64,000 bases of DNA from the NCBI RefSeq assembly GCF_021726515.1, contig NZ_JAKKCJ010000003.1, forward strand, positions 310,001 through 374,000, given 5' to 3'. The stretch's first letter is position 1. Each line of letters begins with the position of its first letter. Shown piece by piece: positions 17,602 to 29,527 of the stretch. A model generated the notes under the pieces. The model saw only the letters and a program-made list of their open reading frames with translations. It made no database searches and was not told the DNA's origin. The stretch comes from Vibrio sp. CK2-1. GTDB taxonomy: Bacteria > Pseudomonadota > Gammaproteobacteria > Enterobacterales > Vibrionaceae. Position numbers and translations under genes: made by a program.

Positions 17602-20229
17602 ATGGGCAAATCTCTTGTTATTGTAGAGTCACCAGCTAAAGCGAAGACTATCAATAAATATCTTGGAAAAGATTTTGTTGTGAAGTCGAGTGTTGGCCAC
17701 GTACGTGACTTACCTACTGCCGGCCAAAGTAGTGGAAAAAAAGCGGCCGCGATTTCAACTAAAGGTATGAGCCCTGAAGAAAAAGCTCGTATCAAAAAAG
17801 AAAAAGACAAAGCAGCCCTTATTAAAAAGATGGGTATCAACCCTTACCAAGGCTGGGAGGCGAATTATCAAATCCTTCCGGGTAAAGAAAAGGTTGTTGC
17901 TGAATTACAGAAATTAGCCAAAGACGCCGATTGCGTTTATCTCGCAACCGATTTGGACCGCGAGGGGGAAGCTATTGCGTGGCACCTTCGTGAGATCATC
18001 GGTGGTGATGATGCGCGATACAAACGAGTAGTTTTTAACGAAATTACTAAAAATGCTATTCAACAAGCCTTTGAAACACCAGGTGAATTGAACCTAGATG
18101 GTGTGAATGCTCAACAGACACGACGCTTTTTAGACCGTGTGGTGGGCTTTATGGCTTCACCTCTGCTTTGGAAAAAAGTGGCGCGTGGTTTATCTGCCGG
18201 CCGTGTTCAATCGGTAGCTGTGAAATTGTTGGTTGAGCGTGAACGTGAAATCAACGCCTTTATTCCAGAAGAGTTTTGGGATATTCATGCTGACACGACA
18301 ACACTAAATAATACTGATTTCCGTTTACTCGTCGCTCAACAAGGTGGCTCTGCTTTCAAACCCGTCAATGAAGCGGAAACCAAAGCGGCGTTATCGGTTC
18401 TTGAAAAAGCGACTTATGAAGTTTGTAAGCGTGAAGACCGCCCAACTTCAAGTAAGCCTTCTGCGCCATATATCACCTCAACATTGCAACAAGCGGCAAG
18501 TACCCGCTTAGGCTATGGGGTGAAAAAGACCATGATGCTCGCTCAGAGACTCTATGAGGCGGGTTACATCACTTATATGCGTACTGACTCAACTAACTTG
18601 AGTAAAGAGGCTGTAGAGGCTTGTCGTGAGTTTATTCAATCTGAGTTTGGTGACGCTTATTTACCTGCCAGTCCTTTAGCTTACGGTAGTAAACAAGGCG
18701 CTCAAGAGGCGCACGAAGCGATTCGTCCATCTAGTGTTGAAGTAAAAGCCGAAGACTTAAATGGTATGGAAGCGGATGCCCACAAACTTTACGCACTGAT
18801 CTGGAATCAATTTGTTGCCTGTCAAATGACACCAGCAAAATACGATTCAACCACAGTAAGTGTTAAGGCTGACGACTTTACGCTAAAAGCCAAAGGGCGC
18901 ATTTTGAAGTTTGACGGTTGGACTCGTGTTCAGCGTCCAATGGGTAAAAATGAAGATCAAATTCTACCGGAAGTGAAAGTTGGCGATACCTTGTCGCTGA
19001 AACAACTCGATCCGAAACAGCACTTTACTAAACCGCCGGCGCGTTTCACCGAAGCAGCATTAGTTAAAGAGCTTGAAAAACGTGGTATTGGTCGTCCATC
19101 GACTTATGCATCAATCATTTCCACCATTCAAGATCGTGGTTATGTAAAAGTTGACCAACGTCGTTTCTATGCAGAAAAAATGGGTGAGATTGTTACCGAT
19201 CGTATGGATGGTAGCTTTAATGATCTGATGGATTATGATTTCACTGCTCGCATGGAAGAAAAACTCGATAAAATCGCCGAAGGTAATTTAACCTGGACTC
19301 AAGTCCTAGATGAGTTTTTTGATGCATTCACCGCAGATTTAGATAAAGCGGAATTAGACGAATCTGAAGGTGGCATGATGCCAAATAAGATCGTTGAAAC
19401 CAGCATTGAATGTCCAACGTGTTCACGTCCAATGGGAATTCGTACTGCCTCAACAGGTGTGTTCCTAGGTTGTTCAGGTTATGCATTGCCACCAAAAGAG
19501 CGTTGTAAAACCACCATTAACTTAGGTGATGAAGAAGGCGTAGTGAACGTTTTAGAAGAAGACGTTGAAACGGCGGCTCTTCGTGCTAAAAAGCGTTGTC
19601 CAATTTGTGAAACCGCAATGGACGCTTATCTGATTGATGACAAGCGTAAGATGCACGTTTGTGGTAATAACCCGAACTGTGAAGGTTATGTGGTTGAATT
19701 CGGTGAGTTCAAACCAAAAGGCTACGATGGTCCATTAGTTGAGTGTGACAAGTGTGGCTCAGATATGGTGCTGAAAAATGGCCGCTTTGGTAAGTACATG
19801 GGTTGTACTAGCGAGGAATGTAAAAATACTCGTAAGATCTTACGTAACGGCGAAGTTGCGCCACCGAAAGAAGATCCAGTACATTTCCCAGAATTGCCTT
19901 GTTCTAATTCGGATGCTTATTTCGTACTACGTGATGGCGCATCTGGTTTGTTTATGGCGGCAAGCAACTTCCCGAAATCTCGTGAAACTCGCGCACCGCT
20001 AGTCGCTGAGATGGCAGAATACAAAGATCGTATTTCTGAAAAATTCCATTACTTAGCGTCTGCACCGGTTGCCGATCCTGATGGGATCCCAACAGTCGTT
20101 CGCTTTAGCCGTAAATCGAAAGAGCATTACGTGCGTTCAGAAGTGGATGGTAAACCATCTGGTTGGACTGCACTGTATATTGACGGTAAGTGGGAAATCA
20201 CAGACAAGCGTAAAAAACCAAAGAAATAG
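17602..20229 (+). CDS. topA: DNA topoisomerase I
   Basis: A type IA topoisomerase that relaxes negatively supercoiled DNA. The order is a Toprim domain ([14 protein letters not shown] at the N terminus; [13 protein letters not shown] for the acidic triad), the catalytic tyrosine in [10 protein letters not shown], and C-terminal zinc-ribbon repeats (cysteine clusters near residues 600-625, 670-695 and 715-740) followed by further C-terminal modules. The length is 875 residues, close to the 865 of E. coli. The initial [13 protein letters not shown] fixes the start despite the weak ribosome site. Confidence 0.98.
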   Translation: MGKSLVIVESPAKAKTINKYLGKDFVVKSSVGHVRDLPTAGQSSGKKAAAISTKGMSPEEKARIKKEKDKAALIKKMGINPYQGWEANYQILPGKEKVVAELQKLAKDADCVYLATDLDREGEAIAWHLREIIGGDDARYKRVVFNEITKNAIQQAFETPGELNLDGVNAQQTRRFLDRVVGFMASPLLWKKVARGLSAGRVQSVAVKLLVEREREINAFIPEEFWDIHADTTTLNNTDFRLLVAQQGGSAFKPVNEAETKAALSVLEKATYEVCKREDRPTSSKPSAPYITSTLQQAASTRLGYGVKKTMMLAQRLYEAGYITYMRTDSTNLSKEAVEACREFIQSEFGDAYLPASPLAYGSKQGAQEAHEAIRPSSVEVKAEDLNGMEADAHKLYALIWNQFVACQMTPAKYDSTTVSVKADDFTLKAKGRILKFDGWTRVQRPMGKNEDQILPEVKVGDTLSLKQLDPKQHFTKPPARFTEAALVKELEKRGIGRPSTYASIISTIQDRGYVKVDQRRFYAEKMGEIVTDRMDGSFNDLMDYDFTARMEEKLDKIAEGNLTWTQVLDEFFDAFTADLDKAELDESEGGMMPNKIVETSIECPTCSRPMGIRTASTGVFLGCSGYALPPKERCKTTINLGDEEGVVNVLEEDVETAALRAKKRCPICETAMDAYLIDDKRKMHVCGNNPNCEGYVVEFGEFKPKGYDGPLVECDKCGSDMVLKNGRFGKYMGCTSEECKNTRKILRNGEVAPPKEDPVHFPELPCSNSDAYFVLRDGASGLFMAASNFPKSRETRAPLVAEMAEYKDRISEKFHYLASAPVADPDGIPTVVRFSRKSKEHYVRSEVDGKPSGWTALYIDGKWEITDKRKKPKK

Positions 20230-20250
20230 GTTTTTAATCGCTTAACGAAA

Positions 20251-20284
20251 AACAGCCCGATGCATTTGCACCGGGCTGTTTTTG
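20251..20284. terminator. Terminator after topA
   Basis: The 9-bp stem AACAGCCCG (20251-20259) / CGGGCTGTT (20272-20280) has further inner pairing and a T tail. It lies between the convergent topA and miaE genes. Confidence 0.9.
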
Positions 20285-20292
20285 TATAAAAT

Positions 20293-20327
20293 GGCTCGTG
20301 GCTCGTGGCTCGTGGCTCGTGGCTCGT
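20293..20327. repeat. Heptanucleotide tandem repeat, five GGCTCGT units
   Basis: Five exact copies of GGCTCGT. The array ends five bases from the stop codon of miaE; read in the sense of miaE the unit is ACGAGCC. A related array (nine copies of CGGCTCT) lies at 40125-40187. Confidence 0.95.
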
Positions 20328-20331
20328 CTCG

Positions 20332-21105
20332 TTAGGCCAAGGCAGCTGCTTCGACAGGAACGCCGCTATGAAAACGAAACTCCGCTTCCTCTCGTTGAAT
20401 GAGTTGACCTTCACGTTCGCCAATTAAGCGAACTCGTTCACTAATATCTTCTCCCGCAATCGCTTCGGCTAGCGCTAGGTAATCTTGATAATGACGTGCT
20501 TCTGAACGTAACAAAGAAACATAAAATTTATTCAGCTCGTCATCTAAAAACGGGGCTAGCTTGGCAAAACGTTCACAAGAGCGCGCTTCAATATAAGCAC
20601 CGATAATCAACTTATCGATTAGGGCAGCAGGCTCGTAGGTTCTGACCGTCTTCATTAAACCTTTGGCGTAGGTTCCCGCGGTAAGGTTCTGATAAGGGAT
20701 GCCTCGGTTTTCCATAATCTCAAGCACTTGCTCAAAGTGATGGAATTCCTCTTTAATCAAACGCACCATTTTATCAACCAGATCTTGGCCATGCTCAAAG
20801 CCATCACGAACGGTTAGGCTACTAGATTGCATAATGCTTTTTTCTGGAAACTCGACATCACGAATGCACTTGTAGACATAATCTTCATAAGGTTTCGCCC
20901 ATTGCATCAGTGTTTGACCACTTTGCTCATCAACCGCATATTTACGCACCATAAACATGGCCGTTTGAGCTGCTTTTAATTCGCAATTGCAGTGGTCAAT
21001 CAACAAGGCGTTTAAATGCTCTGGTTGCTTGGCTTTTTCTATCCAAGCCTCTGGTGTTGGACAATGTAGAAATTGGTGTATAGGTTTCAGTAATTCTTGA
21101 TACAT
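20332..21105 (-). CDS. miaE: tRNA 2-methylthio-N6-isopentenyladenosine-37 hydroxylase
   Basis: A non-haem diiron monooxygenase that hydroxylates ms2i6A37 in tRNAs reading codons that start with U. The diiron ligands are seen as CELKAAQ, KEEFHHFEQV, IEARSCERF and EARHYQDY, the typical paired ExxH pattern on a four-helix bundle. The length is 257 residues. It is found in only a subset of gammaproteobacteria. It is convergent with topA and divergent from cysB. Confidence 0.93.
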   Translation of the reverse strand: MYQELLKPIHQFLHCPTPEAWIEKAKQPEHLNALLIDHCNCELKAAQTAMFMVRKYAVDEQSGQTLMQWAKPYEDYVYKCIRDVEFPEKSIMQSSSLTVRDGFEHGQDLVDKMVRLIKEEFHHFEQVLEIMENRGIPYQNLTAGTYAKGLMKTVRTYEPAALIDKLIIGAYIEARSCERFAKLAPFLDDELNKFYVSLLRSEARHYQDYLALAEAIAGEDISERVRLIGEREGQLIQREEAEFRFHSGVPVEAAALA

Positions 21106-21252
21106 GGCAAATAAAGGTTTCGAATGAAAATATCGACAATTTTATCACATTACACTTTATTTCCGTTATCGAATCTCAATGAAGAGCTATGAAAATGACT
21201 CGATAAGCGTTATAACTAATACTTATAAGGCAAAGTGATGCCTCAAAGATAA

Positions 21253-22250
<998 letters not shown>

Positions 22251-22251
<1 letters not shown>

Positions 22252-23456
22252 TGTGTGAATCCCTCTCTCAGCGCTTTTCTTTATTAGATAAAGCGCTCAT
22301 TTCTACTCAAGAGTTTTGGCGGACGGAACCGTTCCATTTAAGTATCAATGAAAGCTTACCTTGGACTAATCATCCCGCTCTCTGCGAATTTCTGACCAGC
22401 TTGGAAGTTAAAGACATTGAGCAGCTAAAAGGGGATACATCAAAGTTAGTTGAGTGTTTAACGCCTTTTATTCCCGCTTTAACCAGTTTATGGGCTCAAT
22501 GTGAATTAGATAGTCTGCCACTAACGGGTGAACATGATACTCAACATTTAAGTGTTGGGATCCCGGGGAGAAAATGGCAACAGATCACTGCGATGGGAGA
22601 GGCCGCACTACAAGTTAACCGTTCTGGTCAAGATTGGTTGGAATGGTGTGCCGGTAAGGGGTACTTAGGGCAATGGTTAGCGCAGCAGTCGCAACTTCCT
22701 GTGATCAGTTTTGAGTGGCAAGAAAGTTTGTGTGTAGCAGGGCAAGCTTTGGCGGATAAACATCACTTACCGATGACCTTTATTCAGGGCGATGCGCTAT
22801 CTGATGATTGCCGTCAGGTATTTAAGACCAATCAACACGCGGTGGCATTGCATGCCTGTGGCGATTTACATGCCCACTTAATTGAGCATGTGTGTCAGCA
22901 GGGTTTATCTGGAGTTACTCTTTCACCTTGTTGTTATCACTTAATTCAAGGTGACGATTATCAGCCGCTTTCAACACTAGGCAAGCAATCTCAACTTCAT
23001 CTTTCCAAAACAGATCTCAGGATCCCACTGCAAGAAACCGTGACCGGTGGGGAGAGAGTGAAGCGTCATCGTGAATTGGAAATGACGTATCGCCTAGGCT
23101 TCGATTGTTTGTTGCAAGAGGCGAGCAATCAGCAAGGTTATACGCCTATTCCAAGTATTAAAAAATCGCAGCTAAGCCAAGGGTTTGCCAGTTTCTGCCA
23201 ATGGGCGAAACAGCAACGAAATTTAGAGGTTACTCTTGAGAGTTTCGATTATTGGCAACAAAGAGGTGAAGAACGCTTTATTCAAATGGAGCGTTTGAGC
23301 CTAGTACAGCAAGCCTTTCGAAGGCCGCTTGAAATGTGGTTAGTGTGTGATAAAGCTTTGCGTTTAGAACAAGCGGGATATGATGTTTCGCTTAGCACTT
23401 TCTGCCCGCGAGACATCACACCACGCAATATTCTTATTCAAGCGATTGAGAACTGA
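22251..23456 (+). CDS. SAM-dependent methyltransferase of unknown substrate
   Basis: A 401-residue protein with a methyltransferase fold. The SAM-binding motif EWCAGKGYLGQWLA is at about residues 131-144, an acidic partner comes in SFEWQES, and ALHACGDLH and SPCCYH follow. This resembles the Methyltransf_32 family (GSTCD/METTL25-like), not a characterised bacterial enzyme. It is coupled to cysB by a one-base overlap (TAATG), so it is probably co-transcribed. Its stop directly abuts the stop of the convergent ald gene with no bases between them. The substrate is not known. Confidence 0.8.
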
Positions 23457-24572
23457 TTACTCTAACGCCTGCCTTGCATCTATGTAGGGTAGGTCAAACC
23501 CCTCAGCGACTTCTTTTATGGTTAACTTACCATCAATAACATTTAGCCCTTTTAAAAAGCCCGCATCTTCTAATAAAGCCTGTCGATAGCCTTTGTTCGC
23601 AAGTTTTAGAATATAAGGCAGTGTCGCATTATTGAGTGCGAAGGTTGAAGTTCTTGCGACCGCTCCGGGCATATTGGCGACACAATAATGCACTATACCG
23701 TCAACTACATAAGTCGGATCCGCGTGAGTGGTAGCACGAGAGGTTTCAAAGCACCCCCCTTGATCAATGGCAACATCGACGAGAGCCGAGCCTGCTTTCA
23801 TAGTGAGTAAATGTTGTTTATTGATAAGCTTTGGCGCAGCAGCTCCCGGAACTAATACCGCACCAATAATGAGGTCGGCTTCGGTAACTAACTGGTCAAG
23901 AAGTTCTCGAGTCGAGTAGACCACTTTTGCTGTGCCTTGAAATTCCTCATCCAGTTTGCGAAGTGTGTCGATATTTTTATCTAAAATTGTCACATCAGCA
24001 CGTAATCCGACCGCCATTCTTGCGGCGTTAGAACCGACTACGCCACCACCCAGAATAAGCACTTTTGCCGGCATCACCCCCGGTACACCAGAAAGAAGTA
24101 AGCCACTGCCACCGTGGGATTTTTCTAATGTTTGAGCACCGGCTTGAATAGACATTCGACCAGCAACCTCAGACATTGGCGCTAATAGTGGCAGACGACC
24201 CATATTATCTGTTACAGTCTCATAGGCGATACAGATGGCTTTGCTCTTTATTAGGTCTTCCGTTTGTGGAAAATCTGGTGCGAGGTGCAAATAAGTGAAC
24301 AATATTTGCCCTGGTTTGAGTAACGCTCGTTCAGTGGATTGAGGCTCTTTGACCTTAACAATCATATCTGCAGTAGAATAGATCTCTTTTGCAGTGGGAA
24401 GAATGGAAGCGCCTGCGGCGATGTAATCGTTGTCACTAAAGCCGATACCGGCTCCAGCCTGACTTTCGATAAACACTTGATGCCCGTGAGAGTATAGTTC
24501 TCTTACGCTAGCAGGGATCATGCCTACACGATATTCGTGGTTTTTGATTTCTTTTGGTACGCCAATTTTCAT
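23457..24572 (-). CDS. ald: Alanine dehydrogenase
   Basis: Interconverts L-alanine and pyruvate plus ammonium with NAD. The start MKIGVPKEIKNHEYRVG, the NAD-binding GGGVVG and the segments VDVAIDQGGCFETS and PGAVARTST are diagnostic. The length is 371 residues. It is divergent from lrp, and Lrp-family regulators commonly control ald. Confidence 0.96.
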   Translation of the reverse strand: MKIGVPKEIKNHEYRVGMIPASVRELYSHGHQVFIESQAGAGIGFSDNDYIAAGASILPTAKEIYSTADMIVKVKEPQSTERALLKPGQILFTYLHLAPDFPQTEDLIKSKAICIAYETVTDNMGRLPLLAPMSEVAGRMSIQAGAQTLEKSHGGSGLLLSGVPGVMPAKVLILGGGVVGSNAARMAVGLRADVTILDKNIDTLRKLDEEFQGTAKVVYSTRELLDQLVTEADLIIGAVLVPGAAAPKLINKQHLLTMKAGSALVDVAIDQGGCFETSRATTHADPTYVVDGIVHYCVANMPGAVARTSTFALNNATLPYILKLANKGYRQALLEDAGFLKGLNVIDGKLTIKEVAEGFDLPYIDARQALE

Positions 24573-24726
24573 TCTGAACCCTCTTTTATTAGTGGTTGTT
24601 ATGTCTGTCTAAAGGCTTATTCGTTGGGCTAATGTAAAGTGTAGTTATGATTTAGTAATATTTGATTCTGAATATAAAGAGAATGTAGAATATATTTTTG
24701 CAGGGAAGTAATTAAGGTGAATATCA

Positions 24727-25221
24727 ATGACAGATAATTATAAAAAGCCATCAAAGGACTTAGACAGGATTGACCGTAATATTCTAAATGAATTACAGAA
24801 AGATGGTCGAATTTCGAATGTAGAGCTTTCAAAGCGTGTGGGTTTATCGCCAACACCTTGTTTAGAACGTGTAAGACGTCTTGAACGCCAAGGCTATATT
24901 ACCGGTTATACCGCACTACTTAATCCACAGTATCTTGATGCATCACTTTTAGTGTTTGTTGAGATTACATTAAACCGTGGTGCGCCTGATGTGTTTGAAC
25001 AATTCAATACCGCAGTACAAAAATTAGATGATATCCAAGAATGTCATTTAGTTTCTGGCGATTTCGATTATTTATTGAAAACCCGTGTATCAGATATGAG
25101 TGCTTACCGTAAGCTATTAGGTGACACTTTATTACGCCTTCCAGGTGTGAATGACACGCGTACCTACGTGGTGATGGAAGAAGTCAAACAATCAAATCAG
25201 TTAGTGATTCAAACTCGATAA
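24727..25221 (+). CDS. lrp: Leucine-responsive regulatory protein
   Basis: A global regulator of amino-acid metabolism. The helix-turn-helix is at about residues 20-65 (NVELSKRVGLSPTPCLERVRRLE) and the RAM ligand-binding domain at about 75-155. It is 164 residues, like E. coli Lrp, with a near-identical DNA-binding region. The order lrp-ftsK-lolA-rarA-serS is conserved with E. coli. The 154-bp gap to divergent ald is the natural place for Lrp sites. Confidence 0.96.
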   Translation: MTDNYKKPSKDLDRIDRNILNELQKDGRISNVELSKRVGLSPTPCLERVRRLERQGYITGYTALLNPQYLDASLLVFVEITLNRGAPDVFEQFNTAVQKLDDIQECHLVSGDFDYLLKTRVSDMSAYRKLLGDTLLRLPGVNDTRTYVVMEEVKQSNQLVIQTR

Positions 25222-25329
25222 TCAAAATATGTCCAAATGGTGTCAGGATGCGTTCAAATCTTCCTTTTGACGCTGTTTGGGTATAGGTTTTTCCACCTAT
25301 TTCGGTTATTGTTATCGAGTGTTGTCTAC

Positions 25330-25349
25330 CGAGCGGCTTAGGCCGCTCG
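25330..25349 (+). terminator. GC-rich hairpin after lrp
   Basis: A perfect 8-bp stem CGAGCGGC / GCCGCTCG with a four-base loop. The T tail is poor, so termination is likely but not certain. The remainder of the 262-bp gap to ftsK shows no gene. Confidence 0.55.
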
Positions 25350-25483
25350 TCGTATTTTGGACCACCGAGTGAATTATCCTTATTTTCATACCTAACTTGC
25401 TATTTTCAACAATGCAATAAGGTTTGACGTCATGTCTAAAATAAGAATAAGCGCCCATTAACCACTCGGAATAGGGGAACGTT

Positions 25484-28400
25484 TTGTTTACGTACAGTAA
25501 AAATATTTTCAAGCAAGGCAAGTCGAAAACCGTCACCATCATCAAAGCGAAAGAATCTAAGTCGAAACCTCGCCTTAATGGTTCACAACGTTTGAAAGAG
25601 TGTGGTTTGATCTTAGGCTTATTGATCGCCATTTTAATGATGGTGGCACTTTTCTCATTTAATCCAGCGGATCCATCGTGGTCACAAACGGCATGGGGCG
25701 GCACTGTCCATAATGCTGGTGGTTATATCGGGTCTTGGCTTGCGGATACTCTATTCTTCACCTTTGGTGTATTTGCCTACCCATTACCTTTTATCATTCT
25801 AGGCGCAAGCTGGGCATTCTTCCGTTCACGAGATGAAGGGGAGGGGATTGATTTCCTACTATGGGGTACTCGTCTACTTGGCCTAACTATCATGCTGTTA
25901 ACCAGCTGTGGCCTAGCAGATATTAACTTTGATGATATTTGGTACTTCTCATCAGGCGGTGTCGTCGGTGATGTTTTAACCTCTGTTGCCACTCCAGCAT
26001 TGAATATTTTAGGGTCAACACTAGTCTTTATGTTTTTGTGGGGCGCAGGTTTTACCTTATTAACCGGTATTTCTTGGTTGAGTATTGTTGAACATTTAGG
26101 ACAAGCGGCTTTACGCTTCACTCAGCGTTTATTTAATCGCGCACGTCATTCAGAACCGACTACGTTATCGGCGAATCATTATCAACAAGCTGAATTAAGT
26201 CAAATGCATATTGAAGGTATTGATGATGATGCACTTTCTTTAAAAGCGGTTGATTTACAACAAGATGATGAATTAGATCTCGTAGAGAATGTACAAACAG
26301 CTGAGCCAACTGTTGAATCTGAGCAGAAGAAAAAGCCACGTTTCAATATTCACTTTCCACGTAAATCTGCGAAGAAAGCTCAAATTGAACCAAGTACGCA
26401 TGGTGAGCCAGACCTAGATCTTAGCGAAGAAGATCTGGATGATCCGTTATTCTCTGCACCTTCAGCAACGACATCGGCAAAAGCTGCGCCTGTGCAACCG
26501 GCTCAAACCGCAGAACCTGCAGTGAGCATGGAACAAGAAGTTAGAACTCAACAGACCATGAGTTCAGCATCTTCTGATATTGAAAATAATGCCGCGACAG
26601 AATCATCAAATCGTTACCAAAATCCAAATGCAACGATTGCAGAATTAGATCAACAAGCGGTTTCTGAAAATGACTTTGTTGAGCAAGATGCTGACACTAC
26701 TGCTTCAGTACAAGCACAAGCTCCTCAACAAGCAGCACCGATTGCTACAGAGCAAAGCGTAACTAAGCCAGAAAGTGCTATCGATGATATTGCTTTAGAT
26801 GAAAACACGCCTTCACTAGGAAATCTTGATTCTGTTCTTGATGATGAACCTAATCAGCAAGTTGAAGCGGAGTCATCTCCAGCGGCATCTACTGCAACGA
26901 ATACTGCTAGTGAGCAAAATATTGCACCTCAACAAGCAAGTGAGCAGCTAGTACAATCACCGCAAACTCAGGCTGTTAATACGACAAATAATGAAGAGCC
27001 AGCGAATACAACCTCGAATGATTCTTCATCGTCAGTGAATGTTGCAGCGGAACAAGTCGAATCTATGCAGACGCATTCCGAGTTCAATACTCAAGCTGAT
27101 ACGGTTCAACAGGACAGCGTGCAAGGTGAAAACGCGCAAGGCGAAAATGTTCAACAGCCTGTCGTTCAACCGGAAGAGCCTGTTCAGCAAGCTGTTCAAC
27201 CTGAGCAGAATCAAGCTGCCGATCAGGATGCCGCAGCGTTCCAAAATATGGTTGCCGCTGCGCAAGTAAACGCATTGGCATCGCAAAATCCGTTCTTAGT
27301 GCAACAAGATGCGAACTTACCGGTGCCAACATCACCAATGCCAACATTGGAATTGTTGTATCACCCAGAAAAACGCGAAAGCCATATTGACCGCGATGCA
27401 TTGGAAGAGATAGCTCGCTTGGTTGAATCTAAGCTTGCCGATTATAAAATTGAAGCGCGCGTTGTGGACATTTTCCCAGGTCCGGTTATCACGCGTTTTG
27501 AATTAGACTTAGCGCCTGGCGTGAAAGTTAGCCGTATTTCTGGTCTTTCAATGGACCTTGCTCGTTCTCTATCTGCGATGGCAGTGCGCGTAGTGGAAGT
27601 TATTCCAGGCAAACCGTATGTTGGCTTAGAGCTACCAAATATGAGCCGCGAAACGGTTTATTTGTCAGATGTTATTAGCAGCGAGCAATTCCAAAATACC
27701 AAATCACCAACAGCCGTTGTTCTAGGGCAAGATATTGCTGGTGAAGCGGTAATTGCGGATCTAGCTAAAATGCCTCACGTATTAGTTGCAGGTACTACCG
27801 GTTCTGGTAAATCGGTCGGCGTGAACGTAATGATCTTGAGTATCTTGTATAAAGCGACCCCAGAAGATGTACGCTTTATTATGATCGACCCGAAAATGTT
27901 GGAACTATCGATCTACGAAGGTATTCCTCATTTATTATCAGAAGTTGTGACGGATATGAAAGATGCCTCAAACGCCCTACGTTGGTGTGTTGGGGAAATG
28001 GAGCGTCGTTATAAATTAATGTCAGCGTTAGGCGTTCGTAACCTGAAAGGCTACAACGAGAAGCTGAAAATGGCCGCTGATGCGGGTCACCCAATCCATG
28101 ATCCATTATGGCAACCGGGTGATAGCATGGATGAAATGCCACCACGTTTAGAAAAACTGCCATACATTGTGGTGATCGTCGATGAATTCGCTGATCTGAT
28201 TATGGTAGTGGGTAAAAAAGTGGAAGAGTTGATTGCACGTTTGGCTCAAAAAGCGCGTGCGGCAGGTATTCACTTAGTGCTGGCGACTCAGCGTCCATCG
28301 GTGGATGTTATTACTGGTCTGATTAAAGCCAACATTCCAACCCGTGTTGCGTTTACCGTATCAACCAAAACTGACTCACGTACTATTTTGGACCAAGGTG

Positions 28401-28828
28401 GTGCAGAATCACTGCTTGGTATGGGGGATATGCTGTATCTACCGCCAGGTTCAAACCATACTATTCGTGTTCATGGTGCGTTTGCATCCGATGATGATGT
28501 GCATGCGGTAGTGAATGATTGGAAAGCACGTGGTAAGCCTGTTTATATTGATGAAATTGTTCATGGTGAGCCAACGGCAGAAAGTTTATTACCAGGTGAG
28601 CAATTAGAAAGTGAAGAAGATGCTGATCCACTTTACGACCAAGTCGTTGAATTCGTAACAGAATCACGCCGAGGTTCAGTGTCTGGTGTTCAGCGTCGCT
28701 TTAAAATTGGTTACAACCGTGCCGCAAGAATTGTGGAACAACTTGAAGCTCAAGGTGTCGTAAGTGCACCGGGGCATAACGGAAATCGTGAAGTGATTGC
28801 TCCACCACCGATTAAGCAATTTGATTAG
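25484..28828 (+). CDS. ftsK: DNA translocase FtsK
   Basis: A divisome protein and septal DNA pump that aligns dif sites for XerCD. Four to five membrane helices lie within about residues 40-215, and a long Gln/Ala/Glu-rich linker spans about 230-640. The motor domain has Walker A GTTGSGKS (about 770-777) and Walker [12 protein letters not shown] (about 894-904). A C-terminal winged-helix gamma domain ([17 protein letters not shown]) lies near 1065-1100. The start is a TTG with AGGGGA upstream; no ATG lies in a suitable position. The length is 1114 residues. Confidence 0.96.
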   Translation: MFTYSKNIFKQGKSKTVTIIKAKESKSKPRLNGSQRLKECGLILGLLIAILMMVALFSFNPADPSWSQTAWGGTVHNAGGYIGSWLADTLFFTFGVFAYPLPFIILGASWAFFRSRDEGEGIDFLLWGTRLLGLTIMLLTSCGLADINFDDIWYFSSGGVVGDVLTSVATPALNILGSTLVFMFLWGAGFTLLTGISWLSIVEHLGQAALRFTQRLFNRARHSEPTTLSANHYQQAELSQMHIEGIDDDALSLKAVDLQQDDELDLVENVQTAEPTVESEQKKKPRFNIHFPRKSAKKAQIEPSTHGEPDLDLSEEDLDDPLFSAPSATTSAKAAPVQPAQTAEPAVSMEQEVRTQQTMSSASSDIENNAATESSNRYQNPNATIAELDQQAVSENDFVEQDADTTASVQAQAPQQAAPIATEQSVTKPESAIDDIALDENTPSLGNLDSVLDDEPNQQVEAESSPAASTATNTASEQNIAPQQASEQLVQSPQTQAVNTTNNEEPANTTSNDSSSSVNVAAEQVESMQTHSEFNTQADTVQQDSVQGENAQGENVQQPVVQPEEPVQQAVQPEQNQAADQDAAAFQNMVAAAQVNALASQNPFLVQQDANLPVPTSPMPTLELLYHPEKRESHIDRDALEEIARLVESKLADYKIEARVVDIFPGPVITRFELDLAPGVKVSRISGLSMDLARSLSAMAVRVVEVIPGKPYVGLELPNMSRETVYLSDVISSEQFQNTKSPTAVVLGQDIAGEAVIADLAKMPHVLVAGTTGSGKSVGVNVMILSILYKATPEDVRFIMIDPKMLELSIYEGIPHLLSEVVTDMKDASNALRWCVGEMERRYKLMSALGVRNLKGYNEKLKMAADAGHPIHDPLWQPGDSMDEMPPRLEKLPYIVVIVDEFADLIMVVGKKVEELIARLAQKARAAGIHLVLATQRPSVDVITGLIKANIPTRVAFTVSTKTDSRTILDQGGAESLLGMGDMLYLPPGSNHTIRVHGAFASDDDVHAVVNDWKARGKPVYIDEIVHGEPTAESLLPGEQLESEEDADPLYDQVVEFVTESRRGSVSGVQRRFKIGYNRAARIVEQLEAQGVVSAPGHNGNREVIAPPPIKQFD

Positions 28829-28838
28829 TACTTCAACC

Positions 28839-28861
28839 TATCCCTAAGTGACTTGGGGATA
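28839..28861. repeat. Palindromic intergenic repeat, copy 4
   Basis: TATCCC-TAAGTGACTTG-GGGATA between ftsK and lolA, with compensating changes in both arms relative to the copy at 16971 (CCC/GGG with A/T exchanged). This supports a conserved secondary structure. Confidence 0.65.
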
Positions 28862-28913
28862 TAGATCGAAACTCTAAATTGGGCAATCAAGTTTTATAAT
28901 ATCGAGGATGGAT

Positions 28914-29513
28914 ATGAGAAATTGGCTACTAGTGTTGTTACTGGCAAGTACCAGTGTTTGGGCAGCACCGAAAGATGAATTAAATGCTCGATTGAGTAAA
29001 AATGATGGCTTTAGTGCTGACTTCACCCAAAAAGTAACCAGCCCAGAAGGCGAAGTACTGCTTGATGGTGAAGGGAGCGCAGATATCTCTCGACCAAGTT
29101 TATTTCGTTGGAAAACATCAGCGCCAGATGAAACTCTGCTAGTGTCTGATGGTAAAAATGTTTGGTATTACAGTCCATTCGTCGAGCAAGTGACAATCTT
29201 GAGTCAAGAACAAGCGACGGCTCAAACACCGTTTGTTTTGCTAACTCGTAATCGTGCCAGTGATTGGGCAAATTATGATGTGACTCAATCGGATGATACT
29301 TTCACTTTGAAACCTACGGCAGCAGATAGCTCGGTTGGTACATTCCAAATCAAAATCAATGCCAAGGGTGTCGTTCAGCAATTTAATGTGATTGAACAAG
29401 ATGGCCAGAAAAGCCAGTTTGAGTTTACCCATTTCTCAATGAAGAAACCGGATGCTGCAATCTTTAGCTTTAGTGTTCCTAAAGGTGTTGAGGTTGATGA
29501 CCAGCGTCAATAA
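28914..29513 (+). CDS. lolA: Outer-membrane lipoprotein carrier protein LolA
   Basis: Periplasmic chaperone that carries lipoproteins from LolCDE to LolB. It has a signal peptide ([17 protein letters not shown], cleavage before APKDEL) and the family segments [18 protein letters not shown] and [11 protein letters not shown]. The ATG at 28914 has GAGG six bases upstream; an ATG two codons earlier sits directly on that site. The length is 199 residues. Confidence 0.95.
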   Translation: MRNWLLVLLLASTSVWAAPKDELNARLSKNDGFSADFTQKVTSPEGEVLLDGEGSADISRPSLFRWKTSAPDETLLVSDGKNVWYYSPFVEQVTILSQEQATAQTPFVLLTRNRASDWANYDVTQSDDTFTLKPTAADSSVGTFQIKINAKGVVQQFNVIEQDGQKSQFEFTHFSMKKPDAAIFSFSVPKGVEVDDQRQ

Positions 29514-29527
29514 TCAGGTAAACTTTA

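Noticed and set aside
20293-20327. CRISPR-like array
   Set aside because: Seven-base direct tandem units without spacers are not a CRISPR array; the same holds for 40125-40187.
20127-20423. 98-codon minus-strand frame reading through the heptamer array
   Set aside because: It overlaps topA and miaE and its middle is just the translated heptamer repeats.
27032-27401. Several overlapping frames in the middle of ftsK
   Set aside because: They are produced by the Gln/Glu-rich linker codons of ftsK and lack start signals.
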